From positions 62,001-126,000 of the forward strand of contig JAKFUL010000010.1 in the NCBI GenBank assembly GCA_021732665.1: a stretch of DNA of 64,000 bases, written 5' to 3'. Below the pieces are notes generated by a model. It had not been told where the DNA came from, did not search any database, and worked only from the letters and a program-made list of their open reading frames with translations. Within the stretch, counting starts at the first letter, position 1. Every line of letters begins with the position of its first letter. Shown piece after piece: positions 28,081 to 37,846 of the stretch. This DNA comes from Acetobacteraceae bacterium (GTDB taxonomy: Bacteria > Pseudomonadota > Alphaproteobacteria > Acetobacterales > Acetobacteraceae). The position numbers and the translations under genes are program-made.

Positions 28081-29682
28081 TTACGCAACCACGAAGGAAG
28101 CCAGCCTTTCCATCGCCTCGGGGTATTTGTTGCGCTCGTAAAAACCCTTCAGGCGAGCCCAGCTCGGTGAATCCGGCGTCAGCCGCAGGAAGCGGGCCGC
28201 GTTGCGCCAGGCGAAATCCTCCAGGAACTCGTGATCCTGCCGGTTGACGAGCACGGCGTTGATGAGCGCCCGGGCGTAATCAGGCTCGCCCGGCTCGCGG
28301 CCGACCATGGACCAGTCGGTGCCGAACATCAGGCGTTTCCTCAGGTCGCCAGCGGGGTCCGCCAGCAGCCGGCGCAGCTCGCTGATGGCCTTTGTTCTTT
28401 CCCCCCACAGGGCCGCGGCAAAATAGCCGGCATCGGCATAGAGGTTGGGATAGCGCCGGCCGGCCATCATCTCGGCGATGGTGCCGGCCCAGGTCAGGCG
28501 GTTCCGCCCCTCGGCGTCGGCATTGGCCTTGTCCTCCTCCGGGTCAAGCACCCCGGCCAGGCCGCCGAAATGGGCCAGGTTGAGGCGCAGCGTGCGCAGC
28601 CCGTCCCGTTCCAGTACCTCACGCCAGTGGATCGGGTTCGCCCGTGCCTCATAGCGCCTATTCATGCCCTGCGAGGGCGAGCAATGCGCCATGACCGGCA
28701 CATCCCATGCCACCGCCCAGCGATAGAGTGCCAGCAGCACCTCATCCAACGCCGCGCCGAAACCGGTGGAGGAGGGCAAATCGGCCTGGGCCACGAGATA
28801 ATCCGGGAATTCCTCGTCACCGAGTGCGGCGTTGTTGATCGCCCGGAAGCCCATGGGCGGATAGATCTTCACCCCAATGCAATTGCCCTGGCTGATGTGC
28901 CAGCGCAGGTCGCGGAATATCTCCTCGAACGACGCGCCCCGGGCGCGGCGCAGGACGGCGCGGGCGGGGTCGAAGCCGAAATAGGGGTGAACCAGCACGG
29001 GCCTGCGGCCACGGGCAAAGACCATGCTGATCTCCGCCATCAGCATGACCTGCTCATCCATCGGGCTGGATTTGCTCTGGGTGCCGGTGAAGGTGCCCTT
29101 GGGCTCCACCAGCCAGGAATCGAAATCCACCATCGAGGGCGTCAGCAGCACCAGGGGCGCGTTGCCGGGGCTGGCCCAGGGCTTGACGAAATGTTGTTGG
29201 TAAAGCCGGTCGCACAGGCCCAGCCGGCTGCCGCTCAGCATTTCCACCCAGTCGGTGACGGCGTGGCCGCGATCGGTCGAAGCCTCCGCCGACAGCTCGC
29301 GCTCGGCGGGATTGCCACCCATGATCTCGGCGAGGAGCTTCAACTCTTCATCGATGGTGACGGTCTGTGCCCGGGTCCATTCGCGGAAGAAAAACGTCAG
29401 CGGGTCCGACAGGGCGGTGGCGATTCGCCCCAAGGTGGATTGGCCGCCAATCACCACCTTCCGCACGAAGTCATGCGTCGGCAGGTCGGCCCCGTTGAAC
29501 ACGTGGCAATGGGTATCGATCCAGCGGCTGGCGGTGGGCAGCGTGCCGGAGACCGGCGGCGGCACCGCGGTGCAAGCCAGCAGGCTGGCCCCCGCCCCGA
29601 CCTGCCCCAGCGTGGTCATCACCATGCGCCGTGACGCGGATGCCCGCATCGCCGCTTCGAAACAGCCCAGGCACATCGCCAT
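28081..29682 (-). CDS. Amidohydrolase family protein, putative exported lipoprotein
   Basis: 'WIDTHCHVFNGADLP', 'PVMAHCSPSQGMNRRYEA'; N-terminus 'ASRRMVMTTLGQVGAGASLLACTA'. Confidence 0.78.
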   Translation of the reverse strand: MAMCLGCFEAAMRASASRRMVMTTLGQVGAGASLLACTAVPPPVSGTLPTASRWIDTHCHVFNGADLPTHDFVRKVVIGGQSTLGRIATALSDPLTFFFREWTRAQTVTIDEELKLLAEIMGGNPAERELSAEASTDRGHAVTDWVEMLSGSRLGLCDRLYQQHFVKPWASPGNAPLVLLTPSMVDFDSWLVEPKGTFTGTQSKSSPMDEQVMLMAEISMVFARGRRPVLVHPYFGFDPARAVLRRARGASFEEIFRDLRWHISQGNCIGVKIYPPMGFRAINNAALGDEEFPDYLVAQADLPSSTGFGAALDEVLLALYRWAVAWDVPVMAHCSPSQGMNRRYEARANPIHWREVLERDGLRTLRLNLAHFGGLAGVLDPEEDKANADAEGRNRLTWAGTIAEMMAGRRYPNLYADAGYFAAALWGERTKAISELRRLLADPAGDLRKRLMFGTDWSMVGREPGEPDYARALINAVLVNRQDHEFLEDFAWRNAARFLRLTPDSPSWARLKGFYERNKYPEAMERLASFVVA

Positions 29683-29823
29683 CCCCTGCATTCCGCCATC
29701 CGGCGCAAGCTTCCAACATGGGACATGCAAAGCCAAATGATTTCGTTGCGACAGCAAAATTTTTTCACTGTTGTGCCGGCCCATGGCACATGGCACCGGG
29801 TGCTCCCCAGGAGATCGGATTCC

Positions 29824-30732
29824 TTGCTGAAACACACACCGGAAAGCCAAGGCCCGCCCGCCTCCGCCACGGTCGTCGGCGTCGCCCTGCAGCTGACCGC
29901 CCTGGTCCTCTTCGTCTGCATGGACACGGTCTTCAAGCTGCTCACCGCCCGATTCGCCGTACCGCAACTCGCCTGGTCGCGCTTCTTCTTCTCCGCCGTC
30001 ACGGTCTGGCTGTTCTTCTGGCTGACGACGAAGGGGCGCGTGCCCTGGCGTTCGCGGGCGCCGGGGCTGCAGGCGTTGCGCAGCCTCACCCTGGCCGGCT
30101 GCACCTTCTTCTTCTCCTCGGCACTGGTATTCCTGCCGCTGGCCGACACCACGGCGGTGAATTTCGCGGCCCCGCTGATCAGCGTGGCGGCGGCGGCCTT
30201 CTTCCTGAAGGAGCAGGTCTCTCCCCGGCGCTGGCTGGGGGTGGGGGTGGGGCTGCTGGGCGTGATGTTGGCGGTGCGGCCACCCTTCATCACCGGCGAG
30301 GCGCCGCCACACCCCGCCTATCTGCTGCCCCTGGGCTCGGCCACGCTCTTCGCCCTCTACGCCATCCTCACCCGCAAGCTGGCGGCGCGCGACGACCCGC
30401 GCACCACCATCCTGCACACCGGCCTGGCGGCAACCCTGGTTTCCTCGCTCGCGCTGCCCTTCGTCTGGGTCTGGCCCAGCGGGGTGGAGTGGATGCTGCT
30501 GGTGGCACTCGGCGTGATCGGCGGCGCCAGCCACGGGCTGCTGGTGCTGGCCTATGCCAGAGCACCAGTCTCGCTATTGGCGCCGCTGTCCTATTCCCAG
30601 CTGATCTGGGCGGGGATCGCCGGGCTGCTGGTCTTCGGCGACCTGCCCGATCGCTGGACCCTGCTGGGCGCCGCGGTGATCTTCGTCGGCGGCGTCCTGG
30701 CGGTCATCCCGGAACGGCGAAAGCCAGACTGA
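29824..30732 (+). CDS. EamA/DMT family transporter
   Basis: ~10 TM helices; AGGAG upstream of TTG 29824 (ORF open from 29725). Confidence 0.82.
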   Translation: MLKHTPESQGPPASATVVGVALQLTALVLFVCMDTVFKLLTARFAVPQLAWSRFFFSAVTVWLFFWLTTKGRVPWRSRAPGLQALRSLTLAGCTFFFSSALVFLPLADTTAVNFAAPLISVAAAAFFLKEQVSPRRWLGVGVGLLGVMLAVRPPFITGEAPPHPAYLLPLGSATLFALYAILTRKLAARDDPRTTILHTGLAATLVSSLALPFVWVWPSGVEWMLLVALGVIGGASHGLLVLAYARAPVSLLAPLSYSQLIWAGIAGLLVFGDLPDRWTLLGAAVIFVGGVLAVIPERRKPD

Positions 30733-30821
30733 AACACTACGGCAATCAACCTGAAACCATCTGGACATGAAACCGCGGCGGCGCTACCCCCAATTCTCGC
30801 CGCGGAAGGAAGCCTCGCCCC

Positions 30822-31490
30822 ATGTCCAGCATTGGCCTGACCCAGGACAGGGACCACCCGCGCGCTGCCCTCGATGCCGCCTCGGTGCGTGACGCCTATC
30901 GCCGCTGGGCTGGGGTCTACGACATTGTGTTCGGTGGCGTCTCGGCCTTCGGTCGCAGGCGCGCGGTCGCCGCGGTGAACCTGCTGCCCGGGCCGCGCGT
31001 GCTGGAAGTCGGCGTGGGCACCGGCCTGGCGCTGGAACATTACCGCGCCGATCTCGACGTGGTCGGCATCGACCTCTCCCGCGAGATGCTGCTGAAGGCG
31101 CAGGAGAAGGTGGCGGAGCAGCGCATGGGAAATGTGCGCGGGTTGCTGGAGATGGACGCCGAGAACATGGCCTTCGACACCGGCAGCTTCGACGTCGCGG
31201 TGGCGATGTTCACGGCCTCGGTCGTGCCGGATGCGAAGAAGCTGTTTGCCGAAATGTCGCGTGTGGTCCGCCCCGGTGGCCACCTGCTCTTCGTCAATCA
31301 TTTCGCGGCCGAGGGCGGCTTCCGCTGGTGGGTCGAGCGCAGCATGTCGCCGCTGGCCCGCGTGCTGGGCTGGCACCCCGACTTCATGCTGGAAGACCTG
31401 CTGGACCCCGCCACCACCCGGGTGGAGGCGCGCGAGCCCTGCCCGCCGGCGGGGCTCTTCACCCTGGTGAAGGTGCGCAACGGCGGCTGA
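30822..31490 (+). CDS. Class I SAM methyltransferase, PmtA-like phospholipid N-methyltransferase
   Basis: 'YRRWAGVYDIVFGGVSAFGRRRAV', 'VLEVGVGTGLALEHY', 'VGIDLSREMLLKAQEKV'. Confidence 0.85.
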   Translation: MSSIGLTQDRDHPRAALDAASVRDAYRRWAGVYDIVFGGVSAFGRRRAVAAVNLLPGPRVLEVGVGTGLALEHYRADLDVVGIDLSREMLLKAQEKVAEQRMGNVRGLLEMDAENMAFDTGSFDVAVAMFTASVVPDAKKLFAEMSRVVRPGGHLLFVNHFAAEGGFRWWVERSMSPLARVLGWHPDFMLEDLLDPATTRVEAREPCPPAGLFTLVKVRNGG

Positions 31491-31499
31491 GCCCCCGGC

Positions 31500-32306
31500 T
31501 CAGAAGCCGAAAGGGTCGCGCCCGCCGCGCAGCATGCGAACCGGCGCCTCCGACCACAGGATGAGATTGGCGCCAAAGCCCGAGTGCAGGCTGACCCTTG
31601 CTCCGGGTTCCGCCACGATGAAGCCGGCACCCTCCGCCCGCGCAGCCCGCCCGCGCGCCGGTTTCGCAACCAGGTCGCCGGCGACCACGAAGATGTCCAG
31701 GGGTGCCGCGGTCTCGAAAGCCGGGATCTCGCTGCCCGGCAGCATGGCCAGCATGCAGCAGCGGCGATCCGTGCCCGTGCCGTGATAGTCGAAGACCTCC
31801 CGGCGGGTGATGCCGGCCAGCCGCGTGGGCCGCGCCGGCAACATGGAAAGCGGCAGGTTGATGTCCGGCGGCATCTCCGGATTGGGGTTCACGATGGCGC
31901 CGCGCTGGCTGCCATGGTGGAGATCGAGTTCGGCAGGGGTCTCCTCGGGGTAGATCACCGGCGCCTCCAGCCGCGAGACCAGGGTGCAGCCATCATAGCT
32001 GATGGCGTCATGCGTGGCGCCCTTGAGGTTGATGCCGAAGCCCGCATTCATCGGCCCGGCATAGTCATCCAGGCTGCCGGCCAGGAAATAGGAGATCGCC
32101 GGCCCGAGATGCTGGTGCAGGCCCGAGCGTGTCATCGGGTCGAAGCCGATCAGGCCGAGGAAGCGGCCGCGTTCGCGATCGCCATAGACCATGGCCAGGC
32201 GCAGGCCCGCGCGCCCCGCGCTGGTCCAGGGCAGGTCCGCCTGCGCCCGGGCATAGAGCCCGCCCGCCAGCGCGCCCGCTGGAATGATCATGGGACTTTC
32301 CGGCAT
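31500..32306 (-). CDS. Cupin-domain (ChrR-like) protein
   Basis: 'MTRSGLHQHLGPAISYFLAGSLDDYAG', C-terminal 'PLDIFVVAGDLV'. Confidence 0.65.
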   Translation of the reverse strand: MPESPMIIPAGALAGGLYARAQADLPWTSAGRAGLRLAMVYGDRERGRFLGLIGFDPMTRSGLHQHLGPAISYFLAGSLDDYAGPMNAGFGINLKGATHDAISYDGCTLVSRLEAPVIYPEETPAELDLHHGSQRGAIVNPNPEMPPDINLPLSMLPARPTRLAGITRREVFDYHGTGTDRRCCMLAMLPGSEIPAFETAAPLDIFVVAGDLVAKPARGRAARAEGAGFIVAEPGARVSLHSGFGANLILWSEAPVRMLRGGRDPFGF

Positions 32307-32451
32307 GGTCGCGGGTCCACCGTCTTGCTCCCGACATCATGAGCGAAGCGCGCCGCTTTCGTCACCCACCGAAAAACAGATCGTGGCGTTAACGGCAGCG
32401 TCACACCAGGCCGCGCGGCGCCGGGCTAGAACGGCATTTGGAGGGACCATC

Positions 32452-34050
32452 ATGAGCAGCACCGCACGCCACATCCTCGAGCTCCATCGCAGGGGCGCGC
32501 TGCGCGGCGCGCTGGGCCTGGCCGCGCTGGCCGCGCTGCAGCCGGCCATGGCGCCACGCGCACTCGGCCAGGTCGCCTTCCGCGCCTATCCCTTCACGCT
32601 GGGGGTGGCGAGCGGCGACCCGGCTCCCGATGGCGTGGTGCTCTGGACCCGCCTGGCGCCCGAGCCGCTGGCGCCCATGGGCGGCCTGCCGCATGTCGCC
32701 ATCGAGGTGCGCTGGGAGGTGGCGGAGGATGACCGCTTCACCCGCATCGTGGCGCAGGGGCGGCAGCTGGCGCGGCCGGAGCTGGGATTCTCGGTCCATG
32801 CCGAGGTCAGCGGCTTGCAGCCGGCGCACGGCTATTTCTACCGTTTCATGGTCGGCCGGGAGGTCAGCCGCGTGGGCCGCACCCGCACCGCGCCAGCCGC
32901 GGGTGCCACGCCCGAGCGGCTGCGCTTCGTCAGCGCGGGCTGTCAGCACCTGGAACACGGCTTCTTCACGGCCTGGCGGCACGTGGCGGCGGAAGAACTG
33001 GATTTCGTCTACCACTCCGGTGATTACCTCTATGAATACCGCGGCGTGCAGCCGGGCGAGCCGAGCTGGGGCCCCACGTTGCGCAGCCATGTCGGCGATG
33101 AAATCCACACCATCGACAATTACCGCCAGCGCTACGCCCAATACAAAACGGATCCGGACCTGGCCGCCGCCCACGCCGCCCACCCCTTCATCATGGCCTT
33201 CGACGATCATGAGGTGGACAATGACTGGGCGGGCGCGATCAGCGAGGAGGATGGCGGCCGCCGCTTTCCCATCGCCGTGCCTCCGGAGGTTTTCGCGCTG
33301 CGCAAGCAGGCCGCCTTCCAGGCCTGGTGGGAGAACATGCCGCTGCGCCGCGCGCAGCTGCCGCGCGGGCCGGAGATCATCGCCTATCGGGAGCTGCGCT
33401 TCGGGCAACTCGCACGCTTGCATGTGCTGGACACGCGGAGTTGGCGCGACGACCAGCCCTGCGGCGGCAGCCCCGCCGTGCAGCGCGCCTGCGACGAACT
33501 GCAGCGCCCGGACCAGCAGATGCTCGGCCAGGCGCAGGAGAGCTGGCTGATGGGCAATATCGCCGAGGGCGGCGCCACCTGGCAGGTCCTGGCGCAGCAG
33601 GTGCTGATGATGCCGCGCGATCTGGGCAATTCGCAGATCAATGTCGACAAATGGGACGGCGCGCCGGCCGCACGCACCCGGCTGCTGCGCGGCCTCGCCG
33701 AGCGCGGCGCGGCCAATGCCGTGGTGCTGACGGGCGACAGCCACAATGCCTGGGTGGCCGATCTGCGGCTGGAGAACGGCCCGGTGGTGGCCACTGAGTT
33801 CGGCGCCACCTCGATCTCCAGCGGCGGCGACGGCAATGAGATGGCGCCGGCCGCCGAGGCGGTGCTTCGCCGCAACCCGCATATCCATTTCTTCAACAAC
33901 CGCCGAGGCTATTCGCTGCACGAGGCGACGGCGCGGCGCATGGAGGTGACCCAGCGCGTGGTGCCCTTCGTGACGCGCCCGGACGCGCCGCGCGAGGATC
34001 GCGGGGTGTTCGTGGTGGAAGCGGGACGGGCGGGGGTGCAGCGGGGGTAG
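32452..34050 (+). CDS. phoD: Alkaline phosphatase D (PhoD) family protein
   Basis: 'FTLGVASGDPAPDGVVLWTRLAPEPL', 'FVYHSGDYLYEY', 'AFDDHEVDNDW', 'LTGDSHNAW'. Confidence 0.92.
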   Translation: MSSTARHILELHRRGALRGALGLAALAALQPAMAPRALGQVAFRAYPFTLGVASGDPAPDGVVLWTRLAPEPLAPMGGLPHVAIEVRWEVAEDDRFTRIVAQGRQLARPELGFSVHAEVSGLQPAHGYFYRFMVGREVSRVGRTRTAPAAGATPERLRFVSAGCQHLEHGFFTAWRHVAAEELDFVYHSGDYLYEYRGVQPGEPSWGPTLRSHVGDEIHTIDNYRQRYAQYKTDPDLAAAHAAHPFIMAFDDHEVDNDWAGAISEEDGGRRFPIAVPPEVFALRKQAAFQAWWENMPLRRAQLPRGPEIIAYRELRFGQLARLHVLDTRSWRDDQPCGGSPAVQRACDELQRPDQQMLGQAQESWLMGNIAEGGATWQVLAQQVLMMPRDLGNSQINVDKWDGAPAARTRLLRGLAERGAANAVVLTGDSHNAWVADLRLENGPVVATEFGATSISSGGDGNEMAPAAEAVLRRNPHIHFFNNRRGYSLHEATARRMEVTQRVVPFVTRPDAPREDRGVFVVEAGRAGVQRG

Positions 34051-34411
34051 GTGGCGCCGGCTGCCCGGCGAGGGGTGCCACCGCATAGCCGATGACCGGT
34101 CGCGGGTGAACGGCACCGAATTGCGCGTTGGAGCTTGATGGGGTGGCGGGGCCGGCGGCACGCCCGAGGCGTTTCAGGCCTCCATCCCGCGCCAGGGCCG
34201 GATCCGGCTGGATCAGTGCGGTCGGCCCGACCCGCCGCGGAAGGCCGGCCTGGCGCTACTCCATGCGAAGGTTGCGGCGGCGGATGACCGGGCCGAACCG
34301 GCTGCCGAGCGGCGCGCGGCTCCTCGCGCGGCCGGGGCATGAGCGGCGGCTGCTGGCGGCGGCGGAATGGGTGGTGCGGAACCGATCCTGACGGAGTGGC
34401 GATGCCTGCCC

Positions 34412-34777
34412 TCAGCTTCTCGCGCGGCGGGCGAGGGCAAGCAGGCGCGGCCCGGCGGCGCGCTGTGCCGCGCGTTCTATCGCCCGGTAATCCGCCACCA
34501 GGTTGCGCCCGGCATCGGTCAGCATGGCGCCGCCGCCCCGATAGCCGCCGATGCTCGCCTCCACCACCGGGTTCGCCAGCAGCTTGTTCAGCGCATCCAC
34601 CAGGTCCCAGGCGCGCTTGTAGCTCATGCCCAGGGCGCGGCCGGCGGCGGAGATCGAACCCTCGCGGTCGATCGCCTCCAGCAGCTCGATCTTGCCCGGG
34701 CCGATCCGGCCCTGCGGCAGGTCGATGCGCAGGCTGAGCTGACCGGCTTCGGCCCGGTTCGGGGATGGGCGGTTCAT
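34412..34777 (-). CDS. ModE-like winged-helix regulator (DNA-binding domain only)
   Basis: 'GKIELLEAIDREGSISAAGRALGMSYKRAWDLVDALN'; 121 aa, no molbindin domain; overlaps modC. Confidence 0.85.
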   Translation of the reverse strand: MNRPSPNRAEAGQLSLRIDLPQGRIGPGKIELLEAIDREGSISAAGRALGMSYKRAWDLVDALNKLLANPVVEASIGGYRGGGAMLTDAGRNLVADYRAIERAAQRAAGPRLLALARRARS

Positions 34778-35907
34778 GGCGCCTCCATAGCATCGTGGCG
34801 CGGCCTGTCGCCGGCCGGGCGCAGCCCCGCATGGTCGAAGGTCACCGCCTTGATCACCGCCCAAAGCGCCATGCCCGGCGCCAGGCCCAGGCGCGCGACG
34901 CTGTCGCGGGTGACCCGCGCCAGCAACAGGGTCGGGCCGATGGCGAGCTGCAAAAAGGCTTCCTGCGAACCGGTCACGGCTTCGATGGCGACGAGGTTGG
35001 CGGGCAGCACGTTCTGGGTGGAGATGCCGCGCGGCGGCTCGGTCGCCACCGCCACGTCGCGGGCGCGCAGGCGGATGCGCGCCTGGCTGCCCGGCGGCGC
35101 CTCGCGCAGCGGCACCAGGAAGCTGCCGCCGTCGAATTCCAGCCGCGTCAGCCCGCGTTCGCGGTCATGCGCCACCACCCGGCAGGCGATCAGCGCGCCG
35201 GCATCGCGCCGGCTGGCCAGCGGCAGGTCGGTGCGGGCGGAGAGTTCCTCCACCGCCCCCTCGGCCAGCACGCGGCCGGCCGCCATCAGCACCAGGCGAT
35301 CCGCCAGCGCATCCACCTCGTCCAGCGCATGGGTGACGTAGAGGATGGGGATGGCCGCGGCATCGCGCAGCCGGGCCAGGAAGGGCAGCACCTCGGCCCG
35401 GCGCGCGGCGTCCAGCGCGGCCAGGGGTTCATCCATCAGCAGCAGCCGGGGGCGGGCCAGCAGGGCGCGGCCCAGCGCCACCCGCTGCCGCTCGCCGCCC
35501 GAGAGCTTTCCAGGCCGGCGCGCCAGCAGATGGCCGATGCCCAGCAGCGCCACCACCTCCTCGAAGCCCGGCCCCGCCGCCACAGCCGGCGCGCGCCGGA
35601 GGCCATAGCGCAGGTTGGTCTCGACGCTGAGATGCGGGAAAAGCCGGGCGTCCTGGAAGACCACCGCGCAGCGCCGGTCTTCCGGCGGCAGGAAGACGCG
35701 GCGTTCGGTGTCGAGCAGCGCCAGCCCACCGAGCGCGACGCGGCCCGATTGCGGCCGAAGCAGCCCGGCGATGGCGGCCAGGATGGTGCTCTTGCCGCAG
35801 CCCGACGGGCCGAAGATCGCGGTCACGCCGGTCCCGGGCGCGGTGAAGGCGATGTCGAGATCGAAGCCCTGCTCGCCGAAACGATGCCGCAGCGCGACCT
35901 CCAGCAT
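34774..35907 (-). CDS. modC: Molybdate ABC transporter ATP-binding protein
   Basis: Walker A 'GPSGCGKSTILAAIAGL', 'LSGGERQRVALGRALL', C-terminal TOBE/Mo-binding region. Confidence 0.92.
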   Translation of the reverse strand: MLEVALRHRFGEQGFDLDIAFTAPGTGVTAIFGPSGCGKSTILAAIAGLLRPQSGRVALGGLALLDTERRVFLPPEDRRCAVVFQDARLFPHLSVETNLRYGLRRAPAVAAGPGFEEVVALLGIGHLLARRPGKLSGGERQRVALGRALLARPRLLLMDEPLAALDAARRAEVLPFLARLRDAAAIPILYVTHALDEVDALADRLVLMAAGRVLAEGAVEELSARTDLPLASRRDAGALIACRVVAHDRERGLTRLEFDGGSFLVPLREAPPGSQARIRLRARDVAVATEPPRGISTQNVLPANLVAIEAVTGSQEAFLQLAIGPTLLLARVTRDSVARLGLAPGMALWAVIKAVTFDHAGLRPAGDRPRHDAMEAP

Positions 35908-36605
35908 CAGCCGCGCCCCAGAGCCAGATGCATCCGCCGCGCGATCACCTCGGCCAGCAGCAGGCCGGAGATGGCCAGGGTGAAGGAGACGAGTGCGAGG
36001 CGCGCCGCCATCGCCTCGCCGCCCGGCACCTGGGTGGCGTTGTAGATCGCCAGCGGCAGGGTTTGGGTCTGGCCGGGAATGTTGGAGACGAAGGTGATGA
36101 CCGCGCCGAATTCTCCCAGCCCCGCCGCGAAGGCGGTCACCGCGCCGGCCAGGATGCCAGGCGACATCAGCGGCAGGGTGACGGTGACGAAGCGGTCCAG
36201 CCGCCCGGCGCCCAGCGTGGCCGCCGCCGCCTCCAGCCCCGGATCGACATTCTCCAGCCCGAGCCGCACCGCGCGCACGATGAGCGGGAAGGACATCACC
36301 GCGGTCGCCAGCGCCGCGCCGCCGGTGGTGAAGACCAGACGGATGCCGAACCATTCGTAAAGCGGTTCGCCGATCGGTCCGCGAATGCCGAAGAGCATGA
36401 GCAGCCCCCAGCCGATGACGACGGGCGGCACCACGAGCGGCAGATGCACCAGCGCGTCCAGCAGCATGCGCCCGGGAAAGCGGCCGCGCGCCAGCAGCCA
36501 GGCGATGGCCACCGCCGGAACCAGCGACAGCAGCACCGAGCGCGTGGCGACATCGAGGCTGAGGCGGACAGCCTGCCATTCCTCAAGGCTCAGCCAACCC
36601 ATCAC
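35907..36605 (-). CDS. modB: Molybdate ABC transporter permease
   Basis: 'LPLVVPPVVIGWGLLMLFG', 'AAATLGAGRLDRFVTVTLPLMSPGILAGAVTAFAAGLGEFGA'. Confidence 0.93.
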   Translation of the reverse strand: MMGWLSLEEWQAVRLSLDVATRSVLLSLVPAVAIAWLLARGRFPGRMLLDALVHLPLVVPPVVIGWGLLMLFGIRGPIGEPLYEWFGIRLVFTTGGAALATAVMSFPLIVRAVRLGLENVDPGLEAAAATLGAGRLDRFVTVTLPLMSPGILAGAVTAFAAGLGEFGAVITFVSNIPGQTQTLPLAIYNATQVPGGEAMAARLALVSFTLAISGLLLAEVIARRMHLALGRG

Positions 36606-37390
36606 CGTGGCAGCGTGAAGCCGAAGCGCTGCCAGGTCGGTGCCGCCTCCGCCCCCTTCAGGAATGCGAGCAGGGCGCTCGCCTGGGCATTGCCCTCGGC
36701 ACGCCGCGTCATCGCGAAGGGGTAGGTCACCGGCTCATGGCTTTCCGCCGGGAAGGTGGCGATGACACGCACACCCCGGCTTGCCGCGGCATCGGTGGAA
36801 TAGACGATGCCCAGCGGCGCCTCGCCACGCTCCACCAGCAGCAATGCGGCGCGGACATTCTCGGTCCGGGCCAGGCGGGGCGAGAGGTCATCCCAGACGC
36901 CCATCCAGGTCAGCGCGCCCTGCGCATAGCGGCCCACCGGCACATGCGCCGGGTCGCCGGTGGCGAGGCGGCCGCGGGGGCCGAGCAGCGCCGTGAGGTC
37001 GGTGCCGCGGGCCAGGGCGATGGGCCGGGCGATATCGGCCGGCGCGATCAGCACCAGGCTGTTGCCGAGCGGGCTGCTGCGGCTGGCGTTCACCAGCAGG
37101 TTGCGCTGCTGCAGGTGGTTCGCCCAGGCCTCATCGGCGCTCATGAACAGGTCGGCCGGCGCGCCCTGCTCGATCTGCCGCGCCAGGGCGGAGGAGGCGG
37201 CGAAGGAGAAGCGTGGTGCTGGGTTGCCGCGCGACGCCCATTGCTGGCCCAGTTCGCGCAGCGCGTCGGTCAGGCTTGCGGCGGCGAAGACGGTGACGGC
37301 GTCTTGGGCGCGGGCGGCAGGTGGCGCCACGGCCCCGGCAAGCACGGCCCCGGCGAGCATGGGCAGGGCGGACAAATGGCGACGGCGCAT
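36602..37390 (-). CDS. modA: Molybdate ABC transporter substrate-binding protein
   Basis: Signal peptide; 'VTVFAAASLTDALRELGQQWA', 'GAPADLFMSADEAWANHL'. Confidence 0.92.
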   Translation of the reverse strand: MRRRHLSALPMLAGAVLAGAVAPPAARAQDAVTVFAAASLTDALRELGQQWASRGNPAPRFSFAASSALARQIEQGAPADLFMSADEAWANHLQQRNLLVNASRSSPLGNSLVLIAPADIARPIALARGTDLTALLGPRGRLATGDPAHVPVGRYAQGALTWMGVWDDLSPRLARTENVRAALLLVERGEAPLGIVYSTDAAASRGVRVIATFPAESHEPVTYPFAMTRRAEGNAQASALLAFLKGAEAAPTWQRFGFTLPR

Positions 37391-37846
37391 GCAGGGTCTC
37401 CGACGCAGTGTATGTCCCCGGAAATAGCGGATGGCATGCGCCACGTCCATCAAGCCGGCATGGACGAAGGCATCCGCGGCCCCGACATCGCATTGGCCGG
37501 GCCGGGGCTGCGCAACAGGCTGCGCCGCGTCGCGGCTCACGCGACCTGGCGGCAAGACCACGAAATCGGCACGGCCGATCAGCCACCGCCTTTGCGCTGC
37601 CCGTTGCGCTGTCATGGGCCCGGCCGGCAGCAGGGGTTTCGTCCTCGCTGGGGCTGCAGGAAGATCGCGCACCCGCAATCGTCAATCCGGGCCGCGACAG
37701 CGCCGGCTTCGCATCGCTCATCCGCATTCCCGTCCTCGTTACTCGATATATTTCATTGGATATAATGGATCATGTCCCATCGGGTGGAGTGGGAGCGATG
37801 ACCTCGGCGGGTTGACGGGCCGCTCAACCCTCAATTCGCGTTTGGC

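Noticed and set aside
28081-30534. 817-aa minus-strand ORF
   Set aside because: Only the 28081-29682 part is amidohydrolase; the upstream extension is antisense to the DMT transporter.
32401-34161. 586-aa minus-strand ORF
   Set aside because: Antisense to phoD, whose domain motifs are unambiguous.
37391-37846. ORFs upstream of modA as genes (e.g. 37321-37815, 37431-37850)
   Set aside because: R/P/A-rich translations, overlapping in several frames, no domain motif or convincing SD.
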